Assembly (NCBI RefSeq): GCF_030908405.1
Contig: NZ_CP133089.1
Span: 1,426,001-1,490,000, forward strand
Direction of reading: 5' to 3'
From: Aminobacterium sp. MB27-C1
GTDB taxonomy: Bacteria; Synergistota; Synergistia; Synergistales; Aminobacteriaceae
DNA: 64,000 nt
The position numbers were made by a program, and so were the translations under genes. Numbering within the stretch: position 1 is the first letter of the stretch; every line of letters starts with the position of its first letter. The notes under the pieces were generated by a model that did not search any database, was not told the DNA's origin, and was given only the letters and a program-made list of their open reading frames with translations. Shown piece by piece: positions 1 through 8,582 of this stretch.

Positions 1-38
1 GGACTGGAGCGAAATCCCGCTTTTGAGGAAATGTTCAT
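1..38 (-). CDS. Possible start of an unidentified gene (partial)
   Basis: An ATG at base 38 opens a frame of 12 codons that runs off the window edge without a stop, beginning MNISSKAGF. A weak purine-rich stretch (GGCGGA) sits just upstream, and the frame begins about 25 bases after the flagellin terminator. Genes such as flaG or fliD often follow flagellin, but 12 residues are too few to identify anything and the frame may be chance. Confidence 0.22.
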   Translation of the reverse strand, partial: MNISSKAGFRSS

Positions 39-60
39 AAATCCGCCACCATCCTCTGCT

Positions 61-90
61 AGAAAAGAGAGGGGCTAAAGCCCCTCTCAA
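61..90 (-). terminator. Intrinsic terminator of the flagellin gene
   Basis: On the minus strand, a perfect 9-bp stem GAGAGGGGC / GCCCCTCTC with a four-base loop is followed by TTTTCT. It lies 28 bases after the flagellin stop codon, where a rho-independent terminator is expected. The opposite side is also T-rich, so it might work in both directions. Confidence 0.9.
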
Positions 91-115
91 AATGTTTTTT
101 ATTCTCTCGTTTGTC

Positions 116-2473
116 TTACCGAAGCAGCTGCATAACAGCGTTGGGCAGCTGGTTCGCCTGGGCCAACATGGAGTTACCGGCCTGCATAAGGATGTTGAGC
201 TTCGTGAAGTTCATCATCTCTTTTGCCATATCAAGGTCACGAATACGGCTTTCAGCAGCGGTCAGGTTTGTGCTGGCTGTGGTCAGGTTATTGATGGTGT
301 GCTCTAAGCGATTCTGATAGGCACCAAGGTTGCCTCTCTGGCTAGAAACTCTGTCGATAGCACTATCAATGACAGTGATAGAGCGGCTGGCAGAATCTCT
401 GTCAGTTACGAGTACTTTGTTCAAACCAAGGGAACGTGTACTCATATCGCCAACATAGACTCCCATATCTTCTTTTTCATTGGCACCGATCTGGAAAACA
501 GTTGTGTTATCTGCAAGGTGAACAGTTGTATCATATGTACCAGAAGAAGAAACGGTCCATTTCTTAGCAGCATCATCCCAAGCTGCGTTTAAGCCAGCCA
601 TAGCGTCGATTTCGACATCTACGTTAGGATGTACTACGCCAACAAGCTGATTGCCTGTTACTTCAACCTGGTTTACATTTGTTCCAGTGTGAGCATTAGT
701 TACCTTAACGTTAAAGGTGTTTTCAGAAGCTTTCTGAACTTCGTTCAAGCTGAGAGCTTTAACGACATCTTCGTCACCAATAAAGTTGATATTTCCAGCT
801 TTACCTGCTACAGCACTGGAAATGACCAATGTTCCACGTACAGAATAAGGGGTATTATCGGCATCATCTTCAACGAATTTAACAAAGTTTCCTTTGTTCT
901 CATCGCGATTGGCAGCATCCAAAACTTTAATCTGATCCAATCCGGAAGAAATCGCGTTATTCAGCTTTAATGCCAAATCGCCAAGTGTATCCTGGCTGTA
1001 CAGAGTGATGCTTGCATCTTTACCGTCACCCTGAACAAGTTTAATTGTCTGAGGATCATCCATAAGGAATCGTCCAGAAGAAGCATCCCAGAACTTATCA
1101 AGATCTCTCAAGCTGACATCTTCATAAGCCTCGTCACCAGCATCTAACTGACGGAAGGTAGCCTCGCCAGCAGCTAATGTGCCCATATCAAATTTATATG
1201 TGGAGAGCTGAGCTGTTCCATCTTCGTCGAATGCCCAGAACTTAAGCTCTTTCTGTGTATCGTTCAAAGCATCATCGTCGAAATAGAACTGCATCTCCTG
1301 AGTATTGGATACGCCATCAGCTGTAACACTGAACTTCAAGCCATCTTCAGCAGCTGCTGTTGCCTGACGGCTAACGTTCACTACGAACTGCTCCCCAACC
1401 TTCAAATTAGCATTCATGGAGGTAGCAACATGAGCACCTGTTAATGCATTAAAAGAAAGACCTGCTGCTGTAAGTGCGTCAAGAGCAGAAGCTCCATTTG
1501 CAGCCGCGAAATCGATTGTAATATCTTTTTCAGCGCTCTGCATAACAGCTCCGGCTGTAGATCCCACGGTCTGGACCTTTACGTTAAAGGTTATCTTCTC
1601 GCCGTTAACAGCTTTTACTTCCCACAATGTGGAACCATTAACGACATTTCCAGTAAACAATGTCTCTGTTGTGTTGCTGAGGAAATTCAGGAAGCCTGTA
1701 GGTACGCCGTCCTGAACTCCAAAGCTATGACTAATAGCAACACTTGTTGTTCTTGCACCAGTCAAGGTAGCATTTAATTTTACGGAAGTTGCGTTAGCGC
1801 TTGCATGGACAAGACCCTCTCCAGAAAGAGTTTTGATACCAAGAGCTTCTTTACCAGAAACATCAGCAATGACATCATCATGTTTCACCTTGAAAATGTC
1901 ACTCTTCTGTACCTGTGTCTGACCAGCTTTAGCCTCAACAGAAAGTTTATAGTTGCCCTCAGCTACGATCTTCTGGCCATACTGGTCAATAGTACGAAGT
2001 CCGCCACGTACGAAAACCTTCGTAGAAAGCTCGTCTGTGGACCAAAGCACAGATGCAGAACCATCAAGCAACTTCTTTTTGTTGAACTGAGTTGTTCCAG
2101 CAATACGGTCAACTTCATCACGAAGCTGGTCGACTTCAAGCTGGATGTACTGACGATCTTGAGATGTGAGTGTATCGTTTGCAGCCTGAACGCTTAACTC
2201 GCGCATTCTCTGTAAAATAGAATGTGTTTCGTTAAGAGCACCCTCAGCTGTCTGAATCATAGAAATACCATCTTGAGCATTGCTGACAGCCTGATCCAAT
2301 CCCTTATACTGTGCACGCATCTTCTCACTGATGGCAAGTCCCGCTGCATCGTCAGCAGCGCTATTAATACGAAGACCTGTGGAAAGTTTGTTAATGGATT
2401 TCTGAAGAGAACCATTTGTCTGGCTTACAGAATTGTAAGCAAAAAGTGCAGGAATATTATGATATACTCGCAT
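116..2473 (-). CDS. fliC: Flagellin, large filament subunit
   Basis: Structural subunit of the flagellar filament, exported by the flagellar type III system and polymerised outside the cell. Residues 1-150 form the conserved D0/D1 N-terminal helices ([28 protein letters not shown]), and the last ~97 residues form the matching C-terminal D1/D0 helices ending NAVMQLLR. Between them lie about 540 residues of variable D2/D3-type sequence rich in Thr, Ala, Val and Asp. At 785 aa it is far longer than common 270-500 aa flagellins. A strong ribosome binding site (AGGAGGAGG) precedes the ATG. A sigma-28-like promoter and two CsrA-type GGA sites lie in its leader, and a terminator follows. The neighbouring Maf-like gene suggests the filament is glycosylated. 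Confidence 0.97.
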   Translation of the reverse strand: MRVYHNIPALFAYNSVSQTNGSLQKSINKLSTGLRINSAADDAAGLAISEKMRAQYKGLDQAVSNAQDGISMIQTAEGALNETHSILQRMRELSVQAANDTLTSQDRQYIQLEVDQLRDEVDRIAGTTQFNKKKLLDGSASVLWSTDELSTKVFVRGGLRTIDQYGQKIVAEGNYKLSVEAKAGQTQVQKSDIFKVKHDDVIADVSGKEALGIKTLSGEGLVHASANATSVKLNATLTGARTTSVAISHSFGVQDGVPTGFLNFLSNTTETLFTGNVVNGSTLWEVKAVNGEKITFNVKVQTVGSTAGAVMQSAEKDITIDFAAANGASALDALTAAGLSFNALTGAHVATSMNANLKVGEQFVVNVSRQATAAAEDGLKFSVTADGVSNTQEMQFYFDDDALNDTQKELKFWAFDEDGTAQLSTYKFDMGTLAAGEATFRQLDAGDEAYEDVSLRDLDKFWDASSGRFLMDDPQTIKLVQGDGKDASITLYSQDTLGDLALKLNNAISSGLDQIKVLDAANRDENKGNFVKFVEDDADNTPYSVRGTLVISSAVAGKAGNINFIGDEDVVKALSLNEVQKASENTFNVKVTNAHTGTNVNQVEVTGNQLVGVVHPNVDVEIDAMAGLNAAWDDAAKKWTVSSSGTYDTTVHLADNTTVFQIGANEKEDMGVYVGDMSTRSLGLNKVLVTDRDSASRSITVIDSAIDRVSSQRGNLGAYQNRLEHTINNLTTASTNLTAAESRIRDLDMAKEMMNFTKLNILMQAGNSMLAQANQLPNAVMQLLR

Positions 2474-2483
2474 TATTATTTCC

Positions 2484-2493
2484 TCCTCCTTGA
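2484..2493 (-). promoter_or_regulatory. Candidate CsrA site overlapping flagellin ribosome binding site
   Basis: The minus strand reads TCAAGGAGGA and includes the Shine-Dalgarno sequence of the flagellin gene. It resembles the CsrA consensus (ACARGGAnG). CsrA bound here would block ribosomes, as is known for B. subtilis hag. This is inferred from the motif and from csrA being encoded upstream in the same cluster. Confidence 0.6.
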
Positions 2494-2503
2494 GGTTAAT
2501 TGT

Positions 2504-2528
2504 TGATTCTTCCTTGAAAAACGAATCA
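2504..2528 (-). promoter_or_regulatory. Hairpin displaying an upstream CsrA-type GGA site
   Basis: In the flagellin leader, a 6-bp inverted repeat TGATTC / GAATCA encloses a 13-base loop containing TCAAGGAA. A GGA motif in a hairpin loop is the typical high-affinity CsrA target. Its GGA lies about two dozen bases upstream of the GGA in the ribosome binding site, so one CsrA dimer could bridge both. Confidence 0.55.
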
Positions 2529-2586
2529 TCTTACTACAAAAACATTACACCTCTGGGGAATTCACCTCCTTTTCTAAAACTCATAT

Positions 2587-5118
2587 TTATATATCGACAA
2601 CTTTCTCTGCATTCTTAAGAGAAATATTCCAACAAAGTAATATTTTTTGTTCAACTTTTTCTTGTTCTTCTTTTGATACATTCATCATAATACGTTCTGC
2701 TGTCCAAGCTGCCCAGTTTCCTCCTGCCGTTTTCTTGAACCAATCATGAAAAGGGTCAGTAGGCAACGAATTCAAAAGAGAAATAAAAGAGTCATTATAA
2801 GATATATCACCCTCCCAAAAATAAGCTTCACCGTCAAGAAGAGTTGCAAGCAAGGATGGGAAGAGAGAAGAAATCTGTTGCCCCTGTCGACTCTTTCTAA
2901 TATGAACTGCAAAACTACGCAAAAGAGAGGGAAGTAACTGAACTAATTTCATAGCACCATCTAGTTCTTTTTCTGGAACATTATAAGCCTCGTGCCGAAC
3001 CGCAAAGATAAGACGTGCCATTTCAATATAACCATCAAGTTCCCCATCAATAAAATTCTTCCAGGCGACACACCACTCTCCGAAAAAGCCTGTATATTCT
3101 GAAGCAATCCAATCTGTAAAGAGACGTAAATCTTTATCGAGACCAGCTAGGTACCCATCTAACAAGAGTCGAGCAATTTTAGAAGGACGTTCTTCTAATA
3201 AAGATGTTTCAATCCATGGATTCCACCAATCATCGTTTCCTTCGACTATTTCTTTCCATATATTCCGTGCAGAACTTCGATCATTCTCGTTACTTTCCGA
3301 GAGTTCTTTCCAAATATAAAAAAGCTTTCCCAAATATGTGAAAACAACAGATATATCGTCATAGACCTGAGACCAGAAAAGCATAAAATCTTTATGTTTC
3401 CACCCATCAGGGAAAGGGGTATTCCAATACTTTCCTGAGGTTGAAAATATAATTATAGACTGCAATCCTATTGCTAATTTAGGAATTTCACGCCAAAGGC
3501 ATTTCCACTCGTTAAGAAGAGAAAGAGAAGTCATCCTTAAATTTTTTAACGACATTTGCTGCCCTATGTTACAAACGTTACAAACACGTTCAGAAATCTC
3601 AAAACATCGTTTTTGCAAGGATAACATTTCGTTCATAACATAAAGGGCACCCTCAGAAGAGAGTCCTCCCTTCATAACCTGCTGTTGCTTTTCTGCATAT
3701 GCCACAGAAGTAAGACCTATTTCCTTCCAATTTTCAACACGACTAGCAAAGGGGACATGATTAGCTCCCTCAATCCATGCGCCACCTTCTGTACAGTTAT
3801 AAACAGGGATTGTTGCATCAGCTATGCAACGCTCGAAATAGATAAGGAAGGCATACCAATGATTATTGGTATCAACAGTGGTACTTTTATCCCAACTTTG
3901 AACTTTGGCAAAATTTTTACGACCATAACGATAGTGCCCAAAGGAAGATGCGTGAGTTTTTCCGTCAACACCATAAGAAAGATCTTGGCCGATAAAAACA
4001 ATCTCACAGGGATGTAATGTTTCAGCCAGATGGTAACACAAATGACTTACACATAATCCGCTTCGAATATCCGGCATTCCCATTATCTTGGCCAGGTAAG
4101 GACCAAGAGCATCGCAATTAGTTAATGATATAGGCCCCGGCCACTTCGAAACAACTGCCGGATGGACCTTACTTCCCGCTACAAAAACAGTATGAGAGGC
4201 TTGTTCTCTAAAGTTTTCTATAATTGGTTTCATACGCTGATAATTAGAACGTGAAGAATCGAGGGCAACAACTACATGAGGAGTAATTCCTTCCTTAAAT
4301 AACCCCTCAGCTATTACATCATTGGCAATAATAACAGCATAATCCTGGGCTTTTTTAAGTAAGGGCAACTGTTTATCTAAAGATGGTCCTGCTGAGGCAA
4401 TGATAATGGGCTTTTCTTTCCACATTTTTTGTAAAGAAGAAAGAGGAAACATCCCTTTTTTATGCACTAAACAGCCATTTACAATATTATGTGCCATCTC
4501 ACGATATGCACGATCAGCATCTATAAGCTGCGAATGCATCTCTCCACTTAAAGCAGTTCTAAACTCACTTATGATCTGACGTATTTCTTGAACACTTTCT
4601 TCTCCATCTTTAGTTCTGTGAATAAAAACACAGGGGGCCTCATTCAACAATCCCCTATGCTTTTCAAATACTTGTCGCCACTGGGTTTCACGGTCGGTAG
4701 ATGTTGTACCCACAACCCATGAAATTCCAGGACTGGCTAACAATCCTTCCATTTCATGGATATGCATGCTCCAATATAAAAGAGCCGGGTCTGTCTCAAC
4801 AATCACAGCCCGGTTCATACGTTCTTGACTCATCGTTCTAGCAAAACTATACCCCAGGCCAAAACCAATGTACAGGTTAATATCTTCTTTGCGGCCTCCG
4901 TCCATTTCAATGAAAGTTTTTTTGCGATATTCTCTAAAATGCAATCGCCCGTCACTCTTGCGAAGTTCGACAACATTATCATCAAAACTCATTGTAAATG
5001 TTCCGTATTTTTCAGCTTCCGCATAGGATTTTAACAACTCGGCAGCTTGAGGATTACTTTTTTGCAAAGCATCTACGTTTTTCTGCCATAAATCAAAATT
5101 CGGCGTTAATAGTCGCAT
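2587..5118 (-). CDS. Motility accessory factor (Maf/DUF115) putative flagellin glycosyltransferase
   Basis: Large cytoplasmic protein of the DUF115 (MptE-like) family. In flagellated bacteria these Maf proteins transfer nonulosonic acids such as pseudaminic or legionaminic acid onto flagellin. Visible marks are a conserved block near residues 80-112 (NLYIGFGLGY, VIVETDPALL), the DUF115 core from about residue 205 with ASAGPSLD (242-248) and VFIGQDLSYGVDGKTHA near 374-390, and the family motif NCTEGGAWIEG (441-451). The remaining ~390 residues are helical and I do not recognise them. Its ATG overlaps the csrA stop by one base (TAATG), suggesting translational coupling, and it sits directly upstream of flagellin. 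The donor sugar cannot be told, as no sugar-synthesis genes are in the window. Confidence 0.85.
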   Translation of the reverse strand: MRLLTPNFDLWQKNVDALQKSNPQAAELLKSYAEAEKYGTFTMSFDDNVVELRKSDGRLHFREYRKKTFIEMDGGRKEDINLYIGFGLGYSFARTMSQERMNRAVIVETDPALLYWSMHIHEMEGLLASPGISWVVGTTSTDRETQWRQVFEKHRGLLNEAPCVFIHRTKDGEESVQEIRQIISEFRTALSGEMHSQLIDADRAYREMAHNIVNGCLVHKKGMFPLSSLQKMWKEKPIIIASAGPSLDKQLPLLKKAQDYAVIIANDVIAEGLFKEGITPHVVVALDSSRSNYQRMKPIIENFREQASHTVFVAGSKVHPAVVSKWPGPISLTNCDALGPYLAKIMGMPDIRSGLCVSHLCYHLAETLHPCEIVFIGQDLSYGVDGKTHASSFGHYRYGRKNFAKVQSWDKSTTVDTNNHWYAFLIYFERCIADATIPVYNCTEGGAWIEGANHVPFASRVENWKEIGLTSVAYAEKQQQVMKGGLSSEGALYVMNEMLSLQKRCFEISERVCNVCNIGQQMSLKNLRMTSLSLLNEWKCLWREIPKLAIGLQSIIIFSTSGKYWNTPFPDGWKHKDFMLFWSQVYDDISVVFTYLGKLFYIWKELSESNENDRSSARNIWKEIVEGNDDWWNPWIETSLLEERPSKIARLLLDGYLAGLDKDLRLFTDWIASEYTGFFGEWCVAWKNFIDGELDGYIEMARLIFAVRHEAYNVPEKELDGAMKLVQLLPSLLRSFAVHIRKSRQGQQISSLFPSLLATLLDGEAYFWEGDISYNDSFISLLNSLPTDPFHDWFKKTAGGNWAAWTAERIMMNVSKEEQEKVEQKILLCWNISLKNAEKVVDI
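2591..2617 (-). promoter_or_regulatory. Sigma-28 (SigD/FliA)-type promoter of flagellin
   Basis: The minus strand shows TAAG, 15 bases, then GTCGATAT, against the consensus TAAA-N15-GCCGATAT (one mismatch in each element). It overlaps the last codons of the upstream maf-like gene and would give a leader of about 110 bases. This fits flagellin being a class III gene released when FlgM is exported. Confidence 0.72.
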
Positions 5119-5372
5119 TAATCAACATCCTCTTTATCCTTATGAAGAGTTTGGCGAAGAATATCTTCCGCTTCTTTAGCCAATGCAGTAGGAGCAACAG
5201 CTCGTTTGTTTTCTTGAGCCGTTTCAAGCCACAACTCTTTTCTCCAAACGCGCACATCTCTCGGGGCTTCTATTCCAATACGAACCACATCCCCGCGCAC
5301 TTCAAGAATAGATATTTCTATATTTTCGCCAATAACGATAGCTTCTCCTGCTTTTCTGCTTAAGACAAGCAT
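5118..5372 (-). CDS. csrA: Carbon storage regulator CsrA
   Basis: Small dimeric RNA-binding protein that represses translation by binding GGA motifs in mRNA leaders. The N-terminus MLVLSRKAGEAIVIG and the core VRIGIEAPRDV are typical. The RNA-contact region reads VWRKEL, so the usual His before the key Arg is Trp here. At 84 aa it is longer than the common 60-75 aa, with an Ala/Glu/Lys-rich C-terminal tail. Its start overlaps the fliW stop by one base. In Bacillus, FliW binds and inhibits CsrA while flagellin titrates FliW. All three partners are encoded in this cluster, and CsrA-type sites are visible in the flagellin leader. Confidence 0.96.
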   Translation of the reverse strand: MLVLSRKAGEAIVIGENIEISILEVRGDVVRIGIEAPRDVRVWRKELWLETAQENKRAVAPTALAKEAEDILRQTLHKDKEDVD

Positions 5373-5848
5373 TACTTTTCTCCTCCTGCCGCCTTTTTCT
5401 TCATCATTTCTCTAACACTTTGAGGCAGCACTGGAGTCCTCATAAGATACTCTTCATTTTGTGAAATAATTTGCTTGGCTAACCGTTTCTCGTGGTTAAC
5501 CACAACAGGAGCTCTGAGATTCGCTGTCATCTCCCAAGGAGCAGAAGGAGGAATCGTAACAATAACCATCACTGTTATTTTTGAAAAATCCCCTTCTATA
5601 TCGGTCAAATCTTCTGGAGCTAATTGAAGATTATAGTTTTGCACCACCAGTTGTGGAGAAATAACTGGTAACGCCGTATCTACATCGGTCACACTTTGTA
5701 ACCATTTGATGGGATTTTCGTCATCACCGGCAATAACCCATTCCTTATAGGTCTCAAAACCAGGAATCCCCTTCGGGAAGCTGATTACAGCCTCAGTTTC
5801 AATTTGCAACTCTCCAAAACGGCTTGTTTCAAGAATGCGGCTCATCAC
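5372..5848 (-). CDS. fliW: Flagellar assembly factor FliW
   Basis: FliW is a small cytoplasmic beta-barrel protein that binds CsrA allosterically and is itself sequestered by cytoplasmic flagellin, which coordinates flagellin translation with filament assembly. The family motif FPKGIPGFE is at residues 24-32, and the 158-aa length is normal. Translation begins at GTG or at the ATG immediately after it. The Shine-Dalgarno GGAGGTGA is 7 bases before the GTG, so both are possible. It lies 26 bases after flgL and overlaps csrA by one base (TAATG). Confidence 0.95.
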   Translation of the reverse strand: MMSRILETSRFGELQIETEAVISFPKGIPGFETYKEWVIAGDDENPIKWLQSVTDVDTALPVISPQLVVQNYNLQLAPEDLTDIEGDFSKITVMVIVTIPPSAPWEMTANLRAPVVVNHEKRLAKQIISQNEEYLMRTPVLPQSVREMMKKKAAGGEK

Positions 5849-5874
5849 TCAGTCACCTCCGCTTTCCATACTAA

Positions 5875-8571
5875 TTATCGTAAAAAGTCTACTAGAGTAG
5901 GTTGTATGATCTGCGCCATCATGGCAAGACTTGCCTGATAGATGGCTTCAGTCATTTTATGTTGTGTATAGGCTTCCGCTAAATCAACATCCGACACTTT
6001 GCTATAAAGCTCCGTAAGATTTAAATTGTTCTGTTGAAGTCGACTTTGGTTTGAAGTGTACCTTTTTTGTACGGCACCCTCTCGAGTTCGACAACGAAGT
6101 AAATTATCGGTAAAATCGTCGATTTTACCTAACATTATAGAGTTGATACCTTCTCTATCTTGCTGACGAACAGCATTTGCCAAATTTTCAATTACTCCAA
6201 AGAAGTCTGTTTTCTGTTGATTTGCCCCCGTACGAACAGTTATTTTTTGAGAATAGGCGCCTATCCCACCACGATTCTCCGTTTGGGCTGAAGTAGCCCC
6301 CAGCAAGGCAGTTGCATCGTCTCCCGATTGCGTGGCTTCTATTGAAAACCCTTGTGGAGACCAAAGTACAAGGCGCTGATCTGCCCCATCTTTTACTAAC
6401 TCGGCCTTAACTCCCTGCTCTTGAAAACGACTATTAATCGTATGAACAAGGTCTTCGATAGTAACAGGATTTCCTGCTTCAGACGGGGATATGGCAGAAA
6501 GATCTATTGTGTGTTCCATTCCATTAATAGAGATAGAGAACGTTCCATTAGCAGGAGGTGTCCACCCAGACACATCAACCGTTCCCTTAATAGCATTATC
6601 CATATTCATTATGTCACTCGCTACTGTCCCCTGCACATCGTAAACTGTCAATGGAGAACCATCTTTAGCTACTAGTCCAAATTGAATCTGACTTCCACTC
6701 TCTCCAGGGCGAGGATCATAGTAAGAGACATCTATCCAATCCCCTGCCGCTTCTCGTATCCGCCTAGCCACATCTTCAGGGGTGCTTCCAGCATCTATGG
6801 TAATGTCTACTGTCTTGCCCAATGTAGCGATGCGCAATGTTCCTCCAGCAGTTATCATATCGTCTGTCGCACCACTTCCTCCTGTAAGACCTGTCTGCAC
6901 TCCCATCTGGAGGGCAAGACCTCCAGAAAAAGCAGCAAAAGAAGGATCGGAGAAGTTCATATCGCGAAGAACGACAGGCTCTCCAGTTTTCGAGAATAAA
7001 GCCCCATATTGTGTAGACGAATCAAGAATATCCATACCTAAAACATCGTCACCAACCTGGTCTACAATCTGCTCAAGTACTTTTAAACTATCAACACTAT
7101 TTCCCCCTGAAGCTGAACGGACATCTTCAAGATAAATTTTTACAGTGTAATCTTTATCGCCAACTGAGACCTTCATAAGGGCAGGTAAATTTGGATCCAG
7201 AGTTGTTGCTGTGGAAAAAGAAACTGACGCTCCTGGCTCCGTTGTCATCGCCGTTGACAATCCCCATTGAGCAGCATATTGAGCGCTACTTGTTCCCGCT
7301 TTATCGTAAATAACTAACGGTTCATTGTCTTTAGGGCGCAAAAGCAACTTCTTGGTAGCGACCTCGCCGTCAAGAGTTGAAGACGTTTCAGCACTATCTG
7401 TCTGAACAACAACTTCTAACCAATCTCCGGCTACCTGACGTATGCGTTCTGCCAACTCATCAACTGTAAGCGAAGCAGAGGCTTCAATTTGCAAATCAGC
7501 TTTGTTATCTCCGCTTTGTAGCCGCCAATGTAAAGCTCCTCCACTAAGAGAAAGAGTATCTGATGAAAACTCTACACTTTGCAATGTCGTTTCCATACCT
7601 AAAAGAGAGACCAGCCCTGCATGGCTATGATCTGTTTCAGTAGTATCGGTCTCGGGCCAACTTGTCACTTGAATAGGCTCACCGGTATGGCTTACAAATT
7701 CAAGATGCTGAACCTGACTTGCAGAATCTGTTACAGTACGAACTGTAACTAGCTTACTAATGTCTCCCATATCTTTGCTTGTATTGATAATGTCAGCTAT
7801 CTGGTCTAATGTGTACCCCTTCAATTCTCCCTGATCTCGAAATCCATTTTCATCAGTTGGCTGATCGATACCAGGCAACTGATCATCAGACCATCGCTCT
7901 GGGATGCGCACCTTTGCGACACGATCTCCAACCTTTATCTGTATAATTTCGGATCGGCCTTCCCACCTGAAATCCATAGGCAAAGCACGACTCTGAATAG
8001 AGTAATCCCTTCCACTTTGAGGAAAAATTTCCCGCCCATGGAAAGAGACCTGACCAACTACACCTCGCTCTACCTCAAACTCTACATGTTCTGTATTTCC
8101 AGTGTAGATAACTCGTCCCAAATCATCTCTCTTAAAGGGGGGGACAGAGGTATTTAAACCCGCCAGCAAATACCGACCTTCCACGGAGTAATTTGCTGTA
8201 TTTATAAGTTCTTCCTGAAGTTGCACCATCTCTTCTGCTATTGCATCCATTTCAGTCTGGCTGAGGGCACCGTCACCAGCATAAACAGCAAGTTCACGAA
8301 TACGATGAACAATATCGGTCATCTGGTTCATTGATGTATCTGTATTGGAAAGCCATGTTACGGCGTCATCAAGGTTACGACGATATTGGGTATTCTCTGT
8401 TATAGACGTGCTCAAACCAAGCTCCCGTGTCACATCGATGGGGTTATCTGACGGTCGGCTATGTTTTTTTCCTGTAGTAAGCTGATGGCTCTGTTCAAGC
8501 ATTCGAGCTAAATTTTTATGCAAATCAGAAAGTAACGTCTGATGCATCATCGAGTTCGTTACACGCGTCAT
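5875..8571 (-). CDS. flgL: Hook-filament junction protein FlgL (HAP3), greatly enlarged
   Basis: Forms the junction between hook and filament with FlgK. The N-terminal ~150 residues (MTRVTNSMM, QLTTGKKHSRPSDNP, NTANYSVEGRYLLAG) and the C-terminal ~100 residues (YSKVSDVDLAEAYTQHKM, LVDFLR) are the flagellin-like helices of FlgL. Most family members are 300-500 aa; this one is 898 aa. The extra ~550 residues look like about five repeats of a ~90-120 residue beta-alpha-beta module (about 209-330, 345-445, 464-560, 577-665 and 676-765). Modules 2 and 4 share AERIRQVAGDWLEV / ARRIREAAGDWIDV followed by EPLVIYDKAGT / SPLTVYDVQGT. It lies 11 bases after flgK in the flgM operon. Confidence 0.95.
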   Translation of the reverse strand: MTRVTNSMMHQTLLSDLHKNLARMLEQSHQLTTGKKHSRPSDNPIDVTRELGLSTSITENTQYRRNLDDAVTWLSNTDTSMNQMTDIVHRIRELAVYAGDGALSQTEMDAIAEEMVQLQEELINTANYSVEGRYLLAGLNTSVPPFKRDDLGRVIYTGNTEHVEFEVERGVVGQVSFHGREIFPQSGRDYSIQSRALPMDFRWEGRSEIIQIKVGDRVAKVRIPERWSDDQLPGIDQPTDENGFRDQGELKGYTLDQIADIINTSKDMGDISKLVTVRTVTDSASQVQHLEFVSHTGEPIQVTSWPETDTTETDHSHAGLVSLLGMETTLQSVEFSSDTLSLSGGALHWRLQSGDNKADLQIEASASLTVDELAERIRQVAGDWLEVVVQTDSAETSSTLDGEVATKKLLLRPKDNEPLVIYDKAGTSSAQYAAQWGLSTAMTTEPGASVSFSTATTLDPNLPALMKVSVGDKDYTVKIYLEDVRSASGGNSVDSLKVLEQIVDQVGDDVLGMDILDSSTQYGALFSKTGEPVVLRDMNFSDPSFAAFSGGLALQMGVQTGLTGGSGATDDMITAGGTLRIATLGKTVDITIDAGSTPEDVARRIREAAGDWIDVSYYDPRPGESGSQIQFGLVAKDGSPLTVYDVQGTVASDIMNMDNAIKGTVDVSGWTPPANGTFSISINGMEHTIDLSAISPSEAGNPVTIEDLVHTINSRFQEQGVKAELVKDGADQRLVLWSPQGFSIEATQSGDDATALLGATSAQTENRGGIGAYSQKITVRTGANQQKTDFFGVIENLANAVRQQDREGINSIMLGKIDDFTDNLLRCRTREGAVQKRYTSNQSRLQQNNLNLTELYSKVSDVDLAEAYTQHKMTEAIYQASLAMMAQIIQPTLVDFLR

Positions 8572-8582
8572 ACTGATTCCCC

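Noticed and set aside
1805-2197. Plus-strand open frame of 130 codons inside the flagellin gene
   Set aside because: Antisense to the flagellin N-terminal coding region; no family resemblance.
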